Assembly: GCA_029641185.1 (NCBI GenBank)
Contig: JAPWGK010000003.1
Location: forward strand, 2,108,001 to 2,172,000
Reading direction: 5' to 3'
DNA length: 64,000 nucleotides
Source: Pseudofabraea citricarpa
Taxonomy: Eukaryota > Ascomycota > Leotiomycetes > Helotiales > Dermateaceae
Shown here: positions 37,312-48,999 of the stretch, one piece after another
How positions within the stretch are numbered: the first letter of the stretch is position 1
Layout: the number at the start of each line of letters is the position of its first letter
Notes under the pieces: model-generated
Database searches by the model: none
The model's input: only the letters and a program-made list of their open reading frames with translations
What the model was told of the DNA's origin: nothing
Position numbers and translations under genes: made by a program

Positions 37312-38334
37312 ATGGCCGCACCAACAAAATACGCCGAGCGAAGCATCCCCAAGATCTCCCTGCACGACTTCCCCACACGAATCGACGAGATTACCTCGCA
37401 GTTGATCACTGCCGCAGAGACAGACGGGTTCTTCGGGCTGATCAACCACGGCATCGCGGCATCAGATATCGAATCCATGTTCGAGACGTCCTCGTCATTC
37501 TTCGTACTCCCAGATGACACAAAAGCCCAAGTGCCCTTCACGACGAAGAACGCCGGATGGGAGAAGAATGCACAGATCCGGCCCTCGACAGGGAAAGCCG
37601 ACCAGAAGGAGAGTTACCAGATGCAATTCGGGGCGAACATGGAGGGGCTGTGGTTACCAGATAAGGATCTGCCAGGGTTCAAGGAGAAGAGTCTCGGTTT
37701 CATGAGACAGGCGCAGGGCGTGAGTGAGAAATTGATGGTGTGCTTTGCGAGAGGCCTGGGGTTCGCAGATGACTTCTTCATCAAGGCCCATGATATCTCG
37801 CGCCCAGAATCCCAGACCGTCCTGCGCTTGTTGCATTACTTCGAGGTCGACAAGACGGTTCCCGTGCCCGAGGGCTATTACCGTGCTGGCGCACATGTCG
37901 ATTGGGATTTCGTGACGCTCTTGTTCCAGCGCGCTGGCCAGAGTGGGCTGGAGATCTGCCCGGGACGAGAGGTCTCAACCGGGTTTGGCCTTGGTGATAC
38001 ATGGACCAAGGTCGAGCCCGCGCCAGGGGAGATTATCTGTAATATTGGAGATCTGTTGATGTCTTGGTCGGATGATCGATTCAAGTCGACTTTCCATCGT
38101 GTCAAAACCCCGTCGGATCCAGAGGTCGATTATTATGGCCCCAGGTACAGCATGGCTTTCTTCAACCAACCTTGCACAGATGTTGAAATCCAGGGACCTT
38201 TGAAGAAGTATCCGATGGTTACTGGTGCTGAGTTCACTCGCAATGCCATGAACAGGAATTTCGCAGCGCTGAAAGCGAAGCAGGATGCATTGGCTCAGAT
38301 TGCGCGCGAGAGTGCAGTTGGAGCTTCTGTGTAA
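37312..38334 (+). CDS. 2-oxoglutarate/Fe(II)-dependent oxygenase (IPNS-like)
   Basis: One uninterrupted exon gives 340 residues. It follows the isopenicillin-N-synthase-like fold: an N-terminal region with FFGLINHG (residues 40-47), then the iron triad His195-x-Asp197 in GAHVDWDF and His262 in STFHRV. The 2-oxoglutarate-binding pair Arg278-x-Ser280 is in PRYSMAFF. These enzymes hydroxylate, desaturate or cyclise small molecules in the cytosol. The substrate cannot be told. No biosynthetic cluster surrounds it. The lack of an intron is unusual for this window but common for the family. Confidence 0.93.
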   Translation: MAAPTKYAERSIPKISLHDFPTRIDEITSQLITAAETDGFFGLINHGIAASDIESMFETSSSFFVLPDDTKAQVPFTTKNAGWEKNAQIRPSTGKADQKESYQMQFGANMEGLWLPDKDLPGFKEKSLGFMRQAQGVSEKLMVCFARGLGFADDFFIKAHDISRPESQTVLRLLHYFEVDKTVPVPEGYYRAGAHVDWDFVTLLFQRAGQSGLEICPGREVSTGFGLGDTWTKVEPAPGEIICNIGDLLMSWSDDRFKSTFHRVKTPSDPEVDYYGPRYSMAFFNQPCTDVEIQGPLKKYPMVTGAEFTRNAMNRNFAALKAKQDALAQIARESAVGASV

Positions 38335-38606
38335 GTATATAAGAAACGAGATATTTTGTATACCTGCTCAAAAAATGTCAATAAAAAGATTCACATCACT
38401 AGCTGCAAGAAACCAAGCTTCAATCACAACCCGGATTTTGATTTACAACCCAAACTTTTGTTGTATTGTACATTTCCCAGCGAAAAGCCATAAAGGCAAT
38501 TCCCATGTCTCCTCCCTCCCAATGCATATTTCCACCAGGCTATATTCCAAAAGCCAAACACTCGACCCCTATGTAATGCAAGATGATCTTCTCAAGACGA
38601 GCGCAT

Positions 38607-39565
38607 TTATTCCGAGACGACACGGGTCTTCTTTGATGATGCGCCGCTCTTGACGCGCTTGGCAGCTGGGCGGTTGATGTGAGATTCTGGGATCCAGCTC
38701 TCATCATAAGCTTTCTGTGCCAATGCGCCGGTGGTAACAGCTGGTCCGTCTGCGCCAATGACTGCGACTTGATCCTTAACATCGACAGCCTTCTTGGATC
38801 CACCGGATGAGCGCTTGGCGCGCTCTCCTCCCTTACCACCACGTCTTGTTTGAGGGAAAAGAGCTTCGATCCAGGTCTTGTAAACAAAGTAGAGGGTTCC
38901 AGCGAAAGCAGCGAGGAGGACAAGGTACAAGAAGATGCTAAGTCTGGTTAGTAGGGCATCAGCAATGAATCGGAATCACCTTACATTTGGGGGTCAAAGA
39001 TGCTGGTCGCAGCTTCAACAACAGTGACAGTTCCATTGTAAGCTTGAAGCTGGTAAACGGCACCAGCTTGGCTGGCAACAACAGCGACAAGAGCCAACTT
39101 GAGGTCTTGAGGGTTCAAATCGGTGGTGAAAGCGTAAGGGAAAGATGCGGTCTCGCCAGCTGGAATGGCGACATCATAGGTTTGAGCGGTCAAGTTGCGC
39201 ACAATGGCAGCACTTGGGTGTAATCCAGGAGCCAATGCCTGTGTCGTGGCTAATGAACCTCCGATGACAGCTACCTGAACAGCTTCGGCTTCGCCATTGG
39301 TAATTTCAACCAGCGCTTGGGTCGCATGACCATTGATCAGCTTGACACCAAAGACCTCGGATTGAGGGAATGATGCTTGTGCTTGGACATTCAGGTTAGG
39401 CGTTGTAGGAGGAGTTTCGAGCTCTTCTTCTGCAGTAGACTGGAAGTGACCTCATCAGCATCCTCATTTTCTTTAAAGTGCCAATTGTACAGAACTTACT
39501 GCAGCAAACACGCTTACAGCGCGAAGAGCAAGGAGGGCGTATAGAGAGAGTCTTGAGAAAGCCAT
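38607..39565 (-). CDS. IRC22: Irc22/TRAP-alpha-like ER membrane protein
   Basis: Exons 39565-39500, 39439-38985 and 38937-38607 give 283 residues. MAFSRLSLYALLALRAVSVF is a signal peptide, ending exactly at exon 1. A luminal beta-rich domain follows, with QSEVFGVKLINGHATQALVE and FPYAFTTDLNPQDLKLAL, as in Irc22 and the alpha subunit of the translocon-associated complex. A transmembrane helix (IIFLYLVLLAAFAGTLYFVY) lies near residue 180, then a basic cytosolic tail (RRGGKGGERAKRSSGGSKK). The role is probably at the ER translocon or in ER membrane organisation. The symbol is by family resemblance. The splice FDPQ-IIFLYL rebuilds the membrane helix. Confidence 0.88.
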
Positions 39566-40315
39566 AGTGCTGATCAATTGTCCAAGGAAGTTAATAAAAT
39601 AGAAGGTTGAAGATCAGATGCAACCGGTTTATGTTGGAGCTTCTGCAACTGTGTTGCCAACTTTGCCGAAGGCGCTAGCGTACCAGCCACCGATGATGTA
39701 CGGATGTCTGAGGGGAAGTCAATGGAAAGGCTCCGAAAGTGATGGTAATCATGTTATCTAAATCCACAATTGAGATATGGAGCGTTCCATCTAGTCATAA
39801 ACATTATTAATATATCATAGAGCATTGCTGATGCCATATTACAGCAGGATAGGTAACCGTTGATAATACTGTATGGAAGAGCTTGTCACTGGCACATCAA
39901 ACGAGGCTGAACATAATTAGACACACAAGGTAAATCAGCAAGGCATCATGGTATTCAGAGTTCTTTTATTTGACTGTAGAGGCTTACGAAGACATATGTT
40001 CTGCTCTGCCCCAACGCCCGCTAAATTCAAGAATGCGACTATTGAGAGTCGTCTTTTTATACACTCACACAGCTTTTTATGTACCTTGGTACGCACGAGA
40101 GCTCGAGGCTTCGTGCAGCTTCAACTCTAGACCCAGCAAGATGCTCTTAGAGGAACGATTCATCATCAATCGAGGAGTCCGACTGTGAAGGGTGTACTGT
40201 ATGAATGGCAATCCATACTCCAGCGTCGAATGAACGAGCTAGATCAGTACTTAAATTCTGATGTGTGCAAAGGTGCTGAACAAGAAGAAAGTGCACTCAA
40301 GTCTACTACAGACTT
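39566..40315. other. Intergenic between Irc22 and MED19
   Basis: It holds the Irc22 promoter (minus strand, starting at 39566) and the MED19 3' region. Small frames at 39948-40433 overlap the MED19 end and have no domain. Confidence 0.5.
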
Positions 40316-41511
40316 TCATGACCCAATCATTCCAGGTCCCCATGTACCACTGTTGCCCGATGAGCCTTGTTGCCCACTGCTGCCGTTGGTAGGAGTCTTT
40401 ACGTTTGTTAGCATCGAAGCATACTGTCTTTAGCAGACTACCAACCTTCTTTCTTCGCTTCTGTCCCTGGCCCCTATCATTTCCATCACCAGTAGAGTAG
40501 CCGCCATCTTCTTGTGCATCATCATCAACAAAGCCTTCACCATAGCCTTCAAAGCTTGCATCGCCGTATGTTCGCTTTCGGATGTTTCTCTTGGGCCGTG
40601 GGCCTTCTCCTTTGCTTAGGCGGTTGATTGCTGCATTCTGTGGGGCGACGGCAGCTACAACTGGTCCTTTGATACCATTCCTAGCAACTTTACTGGGAAC
40701 AGCGCCACCTCCCGGACCTAGTTCACCAAGTACTTTGGAATCCCAATCAGCCTTTGTAAGGTCACCTTTCAACATTGTCATGGCTTTGCCAAGGCTAGAT
40801 CTTGCAAGATCTGGTATGCCCTTTTCGATTTCCTTGCCGCGTACAAATTGCATATCCCATTCTTCTTGAGGTTGCATAGCCATGGCAAACAGCGTATCTG
40901 ACGCCTCTAATTCTTTCTTGACGACATCGAAGTTGCCGCTGATTCCCGAGTCCTTAATCTTGCCCTTGTAACTTTTGCGCAGAGTGTTCTTAGTACCGTC
41001 GGGCCACAGTCTGGCAACACTCGCAGCAATGGGTGACAGCCCATATAGCGCAAACAGATCTTGTGATGGGTGCGGACGTACGACGGAATGAGCTATGTCA
41101 AAGTCCATGTTAACCATATATTCAGGCTATGAAGACAGGACACTGCCTTGATACAATACCAGATATGGTGTATATTGGAAAGAAGGGAGTCTTACGAGTT
41201 TTGCAAAGAAGGTACTTTGGGCCAACATCGATATGAAGGTCATTAATACCAAATCTGCTGTTCTCGATATGAGCTTTCTTCTGTTCTTGATCTCCATGGT
41301 CTCCAATGTCGCGCTTCCGCTTGTGCGAGCCATCCTCGAACATAGAGGGATCGGACGCCATTTCAGATGTGATTGACGACATACTGCCGTTGATACTATG
41401 TGCCGGAGTCGGAAGAGAGGTGGTGGTTTGTGGAGAGCTGGGTTTTGGAGGAAGGTTTGCTGTGCCAAAGGTCGAAGGACTTTGAGGGGTATGCGGATGA
41501 TCGAAGGACAT
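40316..41511 (-). CDS. MED19: Mediator subunit 19 (Rox3)
   Basis: Exons 41511-41196, 41092-40446 and 40396-40316 give 347 residues. The Rox3/MED19 core is clear: YLLCKT-PHSVVRPHPSQDL, LYGLSPIAASVARLWPDGTK and LRKSYKGKIKD. A basic segment KRNIRKRTYG and a C-terminal KRRKK-TPTNG end with GPGMIGS, as in other fungi. MED19 is a head/middle-associated subunit of Mediator, linking activators to RNA polymerase II in the nucleus. Intron 1 is 103 bases: a closer acceptor at 41127 would put TGA in frame, so the distal one at 41093 is required. Intron 2 starts with GTTGGT, a weak donor. The frame is open upstream to a Met at 41688, so a 59-residue longer form is possible. Confidence 0.92.
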
Positions 41512-42370
41512 CGTGGAATCTTTCAGGATTCGAGATGTTTGTGGGGGTGTGGTTCCGGGTTGGATGTGTGCGCGAGTCAACTTCGATTGACTGGTCTCGT
41601 AAGTGAATGTGTGGTATGGTCTTGAAAGTAAGATCGAGGTTCGACGGGTGGCGGCTTCGTAGTCTCGTATCGGATCGAATGCGCCCAAGTGCCTTTAACA
41701 AGTGAATGCGAGGTTTCCCAGGCCGGAGTCCCGTACTATCTCGCGGGTCGAGATCACTCGTTGTTTGATGGTATTGTGGTCACCATAGAAATGGCAGGGC
41801 GAATTGGTGGAACAGCGGAGACGATCGCAGTCCCACACTGAGCGCCTCCAAGAGCACGGCAGTCGGAATTCCCTTTATCTCATGCAGTTTCTATGACGAT
41901 TCGGAGTCGCTCAAAGTAATCCTGGGGTCGGCGACGAGAGGTTCGTGGGGTTGTCGATGGGTGTGAAGTTGGATGATGAGGTTGGCTTTGCGATCGGCCT
42001 CGCCGCTTCCTTTGATCTTGGGCGCTAGTGAAATGAGCTGGTTCGAATCACATGATAAGCCGCCCACCAAAAATGTGTTCCAATTCAGGGTTAATGCTTT
42101 CTTTTTTCTTTGGCACAATTAGATTGGTTTCTTTCACGCGGAGTCTGGATTTCATTAAGGCCCTTCTCGTGTTACTTTTACTTCTAATATCCATAAATGC
42201 TGTCTTTGTTCCTCCATTACTAAATTGAACGACACCCAGGAAGTCCCACTTTCCACTAGCCTTAAGGGGACTAGCTTATCGGCCCTCGAAAACTGCATGG
42301 AACTTTTTTTTGTGAAATCAACTTGGGAAGCACCCAGAAGCAGTCACGAAAAGCTGTTCAGAACTACACA
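41512..42370. promoter_or_regulatory. Divergent promoter of MED19 and NOP4
   Basis: It separates the two starts. The part next to MED19 stays open in the MED19 frame up to 41688, so some may be coding. No defined site is clear. The AT-rich part (about 42040-42360) is the likely NOP4 promoter and leader. Confidence 0.45.
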
Positions 42371-44848
42371 ATGGGGAAACGTCAAAGAAACTCCGAGGAT
42401 GCTGGTGCCATAGTCGCAGCCAATCCCGAAGAAGATCAAGGCCACTCTACCAAAAGACCTCGCAAAGAAACCAACGCTTCAGCTAGACGATCTCTATTTG
42501 TACGCTCCTTACCGGCAACTGCAACGACGGATGCATTGACTGAACTGTTCTCCCAAAGCTACCCACTTAAGCACGCAACAGTCGTACTCGATCCTGTTAC
42601 TAAGCAATCAAAAGGCTATGGCTTCGTTACTTTCGCAGATGCCGAAGATGCCCAAAGAGCTCAAGAAGAGTTCCATGGCAAGAAATTTCAAGGCCGAAAT
42701 ATGAAAGTCGAAATTGCTCAGCCAAGATCGCGAGACTCAAAGGAAGGTGCTGATGGAAAGAAGAAGAGTACAATTTCTGCTGAGGCTGCAGCAGTCAAGA
42801 AAGCCAGGACGGAGCAGATGGCAGAGGAGCGAAAGCCTCCTAAGCTTATTGTACGAAATCTTCCATGGAGCATTAAGACACCAGAGCAACTCGAAGATCT
42901 CTTCCGAAAATACGGAAAGGTTAAGCACTCAACACTACCAAAGGTCAAGGATACACAAGCAGGGTTTGGATTTATTGTCATGCGGGGTAGAAAGAATGCC
43001 GAGAAGGCCCTTGCGGCTGTCAATGGAAATCTTGTGGATGGACGAACACTCGCTGTAGATTGGGCTGTGGAGAAGGATGTTTGGGAAGGCCAAAAGAAAT
43101 CAGCAGGAGAGAGTGATGATGAGGATGTTGAGGGCGGTGCGAAACTCAACAAGAAAGAGGCAAAGAATAAGAAAGAGGCAAAGAAGGCAGATAGTGGCTC
43201 AGATGATGAAAATGATGATGTCGCCAATTTCTTCCGTGATCATATCGATGATCTCGAGTCTGAAGACGAGGAAGATGAGGATGAACAACAGTTGGATGAT
43301 GAGGATGAGGAAGATGAAGATGATGACGAGGATCTTGAGGACGATGATGACGAGGACGACTTCGAGGACGAGGAGGATGAGGAGGATGAAGAGGAGATTG
43401 AGGAAGTGAAACCACAAAAGAATTTCATAACTGATAATTCTTCGACTCTTTTCGTTCGGAATTTACCATTTACGACCCTCGACAGCGATTTGAAAGAACA
43501 CTTTAATCAATTTGGACCTGTTAGATATGCCAGAGTAGTTATGGATCGTGCTACAGATCGACCTCGTGGTACTGGCTTCGTTTGCTTCTTTAATGTCGAG
43601 GATTCAGATGCTTGTTTCCGGGGAGCACCTCGCTATCAGCCAACTACTGGCGCCAATGCGACCAAGAAGGCTGATGCTGCTGCTCCACAAGTCAAGCACT
43701 CCGTCCTCGAAGACGAGAATGCAGATTCTAATGGAATGTACACCATCGATGGACGAGTTCTCCAGATCTCTCGGGCGGTCGAGCGGGAGCAAGCTGTAAA
43801 GTTAACCGAAGAGGGCACGAACTTAAGAGACAATCGCGATAAAGACAAGCGTAAGCTTTACCTCTTGTCCGAGGGAACGGTTGCAGCTGGCACGCCACTA
43901 TACGAGGCATTGGCACCATCAGAGGTCAAGATGCGTGAGGACAGTGCCATGCAACGAAAGAAACTCATTCAAAATAACCCGACCTTGCATCTCAGTTTAA
44001 CTCGACTTTCCATCCGAAATCTGCCGCGTAATATCAATTCTAAAGACCTCAAGGCTCTTGCACGTGAAGCAGTCGTTGGTTTTGCCAAGGATGTCAAAAC
44101 CGGACATCGTGCACAATTGTCAAAGGAAGAGGAAGCTCGAGGTGGCGATGAGATGCGTGATGCCGAGAAGCAAAGAAAGGCAAAGGGCAAGGGTATTGTG
44201 AGGCAATCAAAGATCGTCTTCGAAGGCCGTGAGGGAGCTAAGGTGACCGAGGAAAGTGGAGCAGGCCGCAGTCGTGGATATGGATTTATCGAATATAGTT
44301 CTCATCGATGGGCTCTAATGGGACTGAGATGGTTGAACGGCCACGCAGTTGAGAACACCTCTGGCAAGAAACAGCGATTGATCGTCGAGTTCGCCATCGA
44401 GAACGCCCAAGTCGTTTCGAGGCGCAAGGAGCGAGAAGAAAAAGCACGCATCAGATCCAAAGAAGTGCTTGAGCTTCGCGAGAAGGGCGAAGCGCCTCCA
44501 AAGGAGAAGAAGGTCCTTGGCAAGAACACCCTGATGAAGAAGACTCGAGAGGGCACGCAAGCCTCAGGCAAAGGCCGACCAGACAAAGGCCGTCCAGAAA
44601 AAGGTGGCCGCCCAGCACCCTCAAAGGGCAAGCCTTTCGTCAAGGGTAGTCGTGATAAAGCGGGAAAGCCCATCCACGCACCCAAGAGCCAGCAGCGGGA
44701 AGAGAAAGCTGCCAAGGCCGATGGCAAAGAAGGATCGAATTTCAAACCTGGCTTTGCACCGGGCGAGGAGGGACGGCTGGCCAGGCGGCAGCAGATCATT
44801 GAGAAGAAACGGATGATGAGGCGGAATCGCAAGAAGGGCGGTGCTTAG
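42371..44848 (+). CDS. NOP4: Nucleolar RNA-binding protein Nop4/RBM28-like
   Basis: One exon encodes 825 residues with four RNA-recognition motifs. RRM1 has SLFVRSLPA and KGYGFVTF (about 38-110); RRM2 has KLIVRNLPW and AGFGFIVM (about 155-230). RRM3 has TLFVRNLPF and RGTGFVCF (about 355-420) and RRM4 has RLSIRNLPR and RGYGFIEY (about 545-680). An acidic Asp/Glu tract (about 285-350) precedes RRM3, and the C-terminus is Lys/Arg/Gly-rich. This is the layout of yeast Nop4 and animal RBM28, needed for 60S ribosome subunit assembly in the nucleolus. The start ATGGGGAAACG gives MGKRQR; an upstream TTG is in frame but not needed. The acidic tract creates long antisense frames which I reject. Convergent to MED5, 0.4 kb away. 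Confidence 0.95.
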   Translation: MGKRQRNSEDAGAIVAANPEEDQGHSTKRPRKETNASARRSLFVRSLPATATTDALTELFSQSYPLKHATVVLDPVTKQSKGYGFVTFADAEDAQRAQEEFHGKKFQGRNMKVEIAQPRSRDSKEGADGKKKSTISAEAAAVKKARTEQMAEERKPPKLIVRNLPWSIKTPEQLEDLFRKYGKVKHSTLPKVKDTQAGFGFIVMRGRKNAEKALAAVNGNLVDGRTLAVDWAVEKDVWEGQKKSAGESDDEDVEGGAKLNKKEAKNKKEAKKADSGSDDENDDVANFFRDHIDDLESEDEEDEDEQQLDDEDEEDEDDDEDLEDDDDEDDFEDEEDEEDEEEIEEVKPQKNFITDNSSTLFVRNLPFTTLDSDLKEHFNQFGPVRYARVVMDRATDRPRGTGFVCFFNVEDSDACFRGAPRYQPTTGANATKKADAAAPQVKHSVLEDENADSNGMYTIDGRVLQISRAVEREQAVKLTEEGTNLRDNRDKDKRKLYLLSEGTVAAGTPLYEALAPSEVKMREDSAMQRKKLIQNNPTLHLSLTRLSIRNLPRNINSKDLKALAREAVVGFAKDVKTGHRAQLSKEEEARGGDEMRDAEKQRKAKGKGIVRQSKIVFEGREGAKVTEESGAGRSRGYGFIEYSSHRWALMGLRWLNGHAVENTSGKKQRLIVEFAIENAQVVSRRKEREEKARIRSKEVLELREKGEAPPKEKKVLGKNTLMKKTREGTQASGKGRPDKGRPEKGGRPAPSKGKPFVKGSRDKAGKPIHAPKSQQREEKAAKADGKEGSNFKPGFAPGEEGRLARRQQIIEKKRMMRRNRKKGGA

Positions 44849-45247
44849 AGAACTGTCTAGCTGAGGCTCCTTTCCAGCATTTTCCTTGTTCTTTACTCGA
44901 TACCTATGTGTACTGGTAGCATTAAAATTATTGTCGCTGAAAATATTCATTACTCTTGTTCATCGTTTTACCTCCTTGCCTGTTACTTAAACACCCGTGA
45001 TGTGAAGGCCAAGCCCCGTGTTTAGTTATAGTTATGGAGAAAGGCTCTTCATGGACTTTGCACCCTTTATGCACATGTGGTCGTTCTAAATATGAGAAAC
45101 GTTGAATTAGATGACTACCTAGGTAAGGTTACATAAAGGAAGAGATTCGTATGTCTCAAGACGACATATTGCAAGCACAAGCATCCCCTCCTAGATCCCA
45201 CACGACAATATCTCAGCCACTCAAGCAGTTCTCCAATCCAGACATCT
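44849..45247. other. Convergent 3' intergenic region
   Basis: It separates the ends of NOP4 and MED5. No gene is supported; the sequence is plain 3' untranslated material. Confidence 0.55.
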
Positions 45248-48200
45248 CTAAAACCCCATACCGGAATCACCACCAAAGCCATCCAACAGATCACTACCAT
45301 CTCCACCCATCTCCAAGCCCAGTCCGCTCATGAGGTCCTGGTCCGCGCCCGCAATAACGGCGTCGATGCTCTGCTGATGGTCAGTACTGGCATCGATCTG
45401 CAGGGCGCCATCCATCTGCAGGCCCGAATCGTCCAGGCCCATGGTATCGTGGACGTGGACTCCGACACCGACGCCAACGCCAACGCCCATGACGGGCTGC
45501 GGGAGGAGGAGCTGTGCCTCGACGCGCCGGAAGAGGCGCACGACGGTCTCGGCTTGCGCCTGGTCGGTCTTGTGGATCTTGGGCGAGTTGTCGGCTTCGG
45601 CTTTTAGAGCGTCGCGAAGCGTGGTGCGTCGCTGGAGAGGCTGCACGGCCGGCGCGTCGTCCAGCATGTTCATGGCTGTCTCGGCGGCTCGGATGCTCTC
45701 GCTTGCTGCACAGGGCGCCGAGATCAGTGCTGTGGCAATGTCGATTACCACACTGCCGTTGCCGGTTTCCGTCTGGGATTGGGCTTCGGAGATGATGGTC
45801 TGGAGGAGTCGTTTGGCTCCGAGGAGTTTGAGTGCTGTAAGTACCTGGCGGTGTGTGTATGATGCTGGCATGATATTGATCCCTGGGTTTAGACCCCATT
45901 GCACTAGGCTTTGGATTGTCTGTTTGATGCTAACTGTCATTCCACCACCTGGCGTGCTAGTCCAAGCTTCGAGTTCGGTATGCTCGCTTCCTCCCCGTCT
46001 TTGCCATCCTAGGTTGTTCTTTAATTTCTTTGAGAGAGGCTCGACATCTTGTCGAAGGGGCTCGGCTTTTTGGAGCCATCGAAGAGAGTGCTCCAGAGGC
46101 TTAGCAATGATGTTAAGAATAGCTGGAAATGTTGTTGATGCTTCAGAAGATATTGATGTTGGAGTAAGAATAAGAGCTGATAATATTTGTAAGATTGATG
46201 TTGCCTCTGCAGCTCGTGATTCCCAGAGATGAGATGCCAGCCATGTTATGGCGCCGACGAGGGATGGAAGGAGAAAGGTATCGACAAGATCTGCAATCGT
46301 TAGTCTATCTAAAACGTAGAGAAATGCTCTTTCACGTACATTCGAGCCCACCCTTTAAGCCTTCGTCGGAAAGGTTATTGGTACTACAGGCTATCACGAT
46401 ATGGTGAAATAGTGTTGGAACTAGCAGGTAAAAGTCTTGGGGAGGGCATGATCCCATCAAGTCGTCTGTAAGTCCTCCACTTTCGTTGTCAAATAATCCC
46501 TTGATCCAACCGTCAAGATGACTTTGTTCCTGCTCAGACAGAATATCTGAAGCACGACTTAAATGACCTTGATTAAGTAATTTTGTAACAAATGAGTCTG
46601 GAGCTCTGATTCCTAGATCCACTGTAGAGAGGTTATATCTGTGGACAAATGCAAGAACAAGTAAAAGGATAGCACCAAATTCCTCGTATACAGGCTGATA
46701 CTCGCCTTGATCTTCATCATATCGCCAATTGTCAAGTAGTTCACATACAGGCTGCAAAATCGTGGTCGGCTTATCAAAAAGAAGCATCACATCGAGCGAT
46801 GATGGCTTCTGCGCCAGCTTGCTACACAGGGATTTCAAGGACATAGTTTCCTTGTTGTTACACAAATGTCCAATAACCTATAATGTTAGAAATGACTAAG
46901 GATTTTGAAATATCTATCTTACCTGTGTAATGGCTTGGCATACTGCTCCAACATTTCCGTCCATGTGTTCCATTTCATCAATCAGTCGTTCTGCTCTCTC
47001 TGGATCTGACATGCACTGTTGAACTAGATCCTCTTTCGCATATCTGCCACCAGCAGGTAAGCTTTGCATGGGAATATCACCAAGCAAAGTCTCAATACTC
47101 GACTCGGCTATCAAACCATGTAAACAACAAGCAAAACAAAAATCTTGTCTAACAGAATCCGAAAACATGTTGTTGTTACTCGCCTCGTCAAAAAGTGACG
47201 ACAACGTAGGGAAAGCATTGGTATCGACGTGTGAAAGAGCTTCAGTGATACAGTATTCCGAACTTAGAGGAGGAAATAGATTCGCACAGAGGGTAGTAAG
47301 AAGGAGAGGGATTTTGTTGATAAGAAACGACCGTAGGATAGTTGTCGTTTGTGCGCCTTCGTTTCGGAAAGTAGCATTTGCGAGTATATCAAATGAAGCA
47401 AGTATCAGGTCAACTACTGTTGTTTGAATGTCGCCCTGCCAATATCAGTTGAAGTGCTTCATAATCGAGTGCAATATTACCTGATATCTATTATGCAAGT
47501 ACGCAAATATAGCATTGTTGTCAATCAGTGGCCGCTCTACAAGCTATAGAATGTGAGCAATGGTCCTTCTTTTATGGAATAGTAAGCTTACTAGAGCATT
47601 CAGATAGATGTACAGTCCTGCCCTAGAGTTCATCGTAGGCAGATCTCCCACAACAAGACTTTCAATGCCTCCCATCCCGATGGTCTCATCTAAGATTTCT
47701 TCTATTTCTTTCCTATCGGCTTGCTCCTTTTTATCGATTGGTTCAATAGCAACCAATGTCTGTGTTCTGAACATCTCCAATCTAGCGGCACTCTGCGGTG
47801 CACTCTGTAATAATAATGAAATAAAAGATTCTAGAGATTTTGAGAGCAACTTGCCGGTGCCTGTCATATCCTTGTCAGCCATTGTCCCGCGTATGTCGAG
47901 ACTGCTTACCTCTCGGGCACCCGCCTCTGAAAGCACCTAATATTTTCTGATTTTCTGTCAAAGCTACGACAAGAGTTCCTAGTGCCATGGTGGTGGCACC
48001 CATCTCCTGCGCATGGCTTCCGAGACCCAGGGTTTCGTCTCCATGTACAGCAGCGGATACCATGTCCATCCACAGTATGCTGACCAGCACCAATTCCACG
48101 GCATCCTGCGTATTCCGTGGGCCTGTACCCGAGGAAATGTGCTTCGCAAGTCTGTAAAACAGCATTTCCTCTGCAGAGTATGAGCTACTCCATCTGACCT

Positions 48201-48546
48201 TTGCCTTGCTTACTTTGCCACCAGCTACCCCATCCCCAGCTGCACCAGCGCCTTGAGCTTCCACAGGACCACTGCCATCCTTCCCAAAGCTTGAGTACTT
48301 TCCCAATGCCCTCAAAATCCCCGGTAAATCCACCAGGTCCAGTCCTAGCAACACCTGCAGATAGCGGGGAATCCGGGGGTCTAGACTAATGTCATTATGC
48401 GGGGATGGTCGCAGGAATATATCGCAGGCATGCGCCTTGGATAGAGGATGCTTGGTGCTCAGTATCTGAACAAAGGAAGAGAAGGTTTCTGGCTCGAGGC
48501 GCGTCGCGAGGCTGCGGGAGAGAAATTGTGACCATACCGCTGCCAT
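45248..48546 (-). CDS. MED5: Mediator subunit 5 (Nut1)
   Basis: Six exons (48546-47910, 47860-47592, 47543-47481, 47435-46923, 46877-46340, 46290-45248) give 1020 residues, the usual MED5 size. Supporting text is the start VWSQFLSRSLATRLEPETFS, the LSTKHPLSKAHACDIFLRP segment and SLESFISLLLQSAPQSAARL just after intron 1. Another is the conserved PVCELLDNWRYDEDQGEYQP in exon 5. MED5 is a tail subunit of Mediator, contacting activators and repressors. The C-terminus has a Gly-Val dipeptide run (GVGVGVGVGVHVH) and ends in Gly/Asp-rich sequence. Intron 1 uses the donor at 47909 and the acceptor at 47861; all six frames join. Exon 3 is only 63 bases. Confidence 0.93.
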
Positions 48547-48999
48547 CGTGGCTTTCGGTTCTGCAGAATTTCTGGAGGAAAGAAAGTTACATTATGCGAT
48601 TAAAGCCCCCAGTGTCAATAAATTTCAATGGTGCGCAGTAGTGCTGGTCGCGGTTCAAGCGCGTGGAGGGTTTGTTTAGTGTTGGTCCTGGAGAGCTACT
48701 GTAGAACGACGATCATTCGTGTCAGCCTCATCATTCAGCCTCATGGCAGTCAAATGTTAGAGAATGTTCACAACATGCAAAAATTGAGCCTTCGAAAGAT
48801 GGCAGGAAACTATGAGATTGAGGAAAGCGGGTTTTCATCCGAGCAAGAATTTAGATGTCATTCATTTAGCAACCACAAGCCAAGTGCTCAGAGGTCCTGT
48901 TTACCCTCCGGATCAGATTTGATCCCAACGCCAGACACGCGCAGTACAATATTCCCATAATGATACAGTTCATAATTTCATACGTCCATCTGAGCTTCA
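48547..48999. other. Intergenic between MED5 and the next gene
   Basis: It holds the MED5 promoter and the 3' end of the conserved protein to its right. No open frame here has a recognisable domain. Confidence 0.5.

Noticed and set aside
43146..43428. Several antisense frames rich in Ser, Pro/His or Leu/Ile
   Set aside because: They are mirror readings of the GAT/GAG-rich acidic tract of NOP4.
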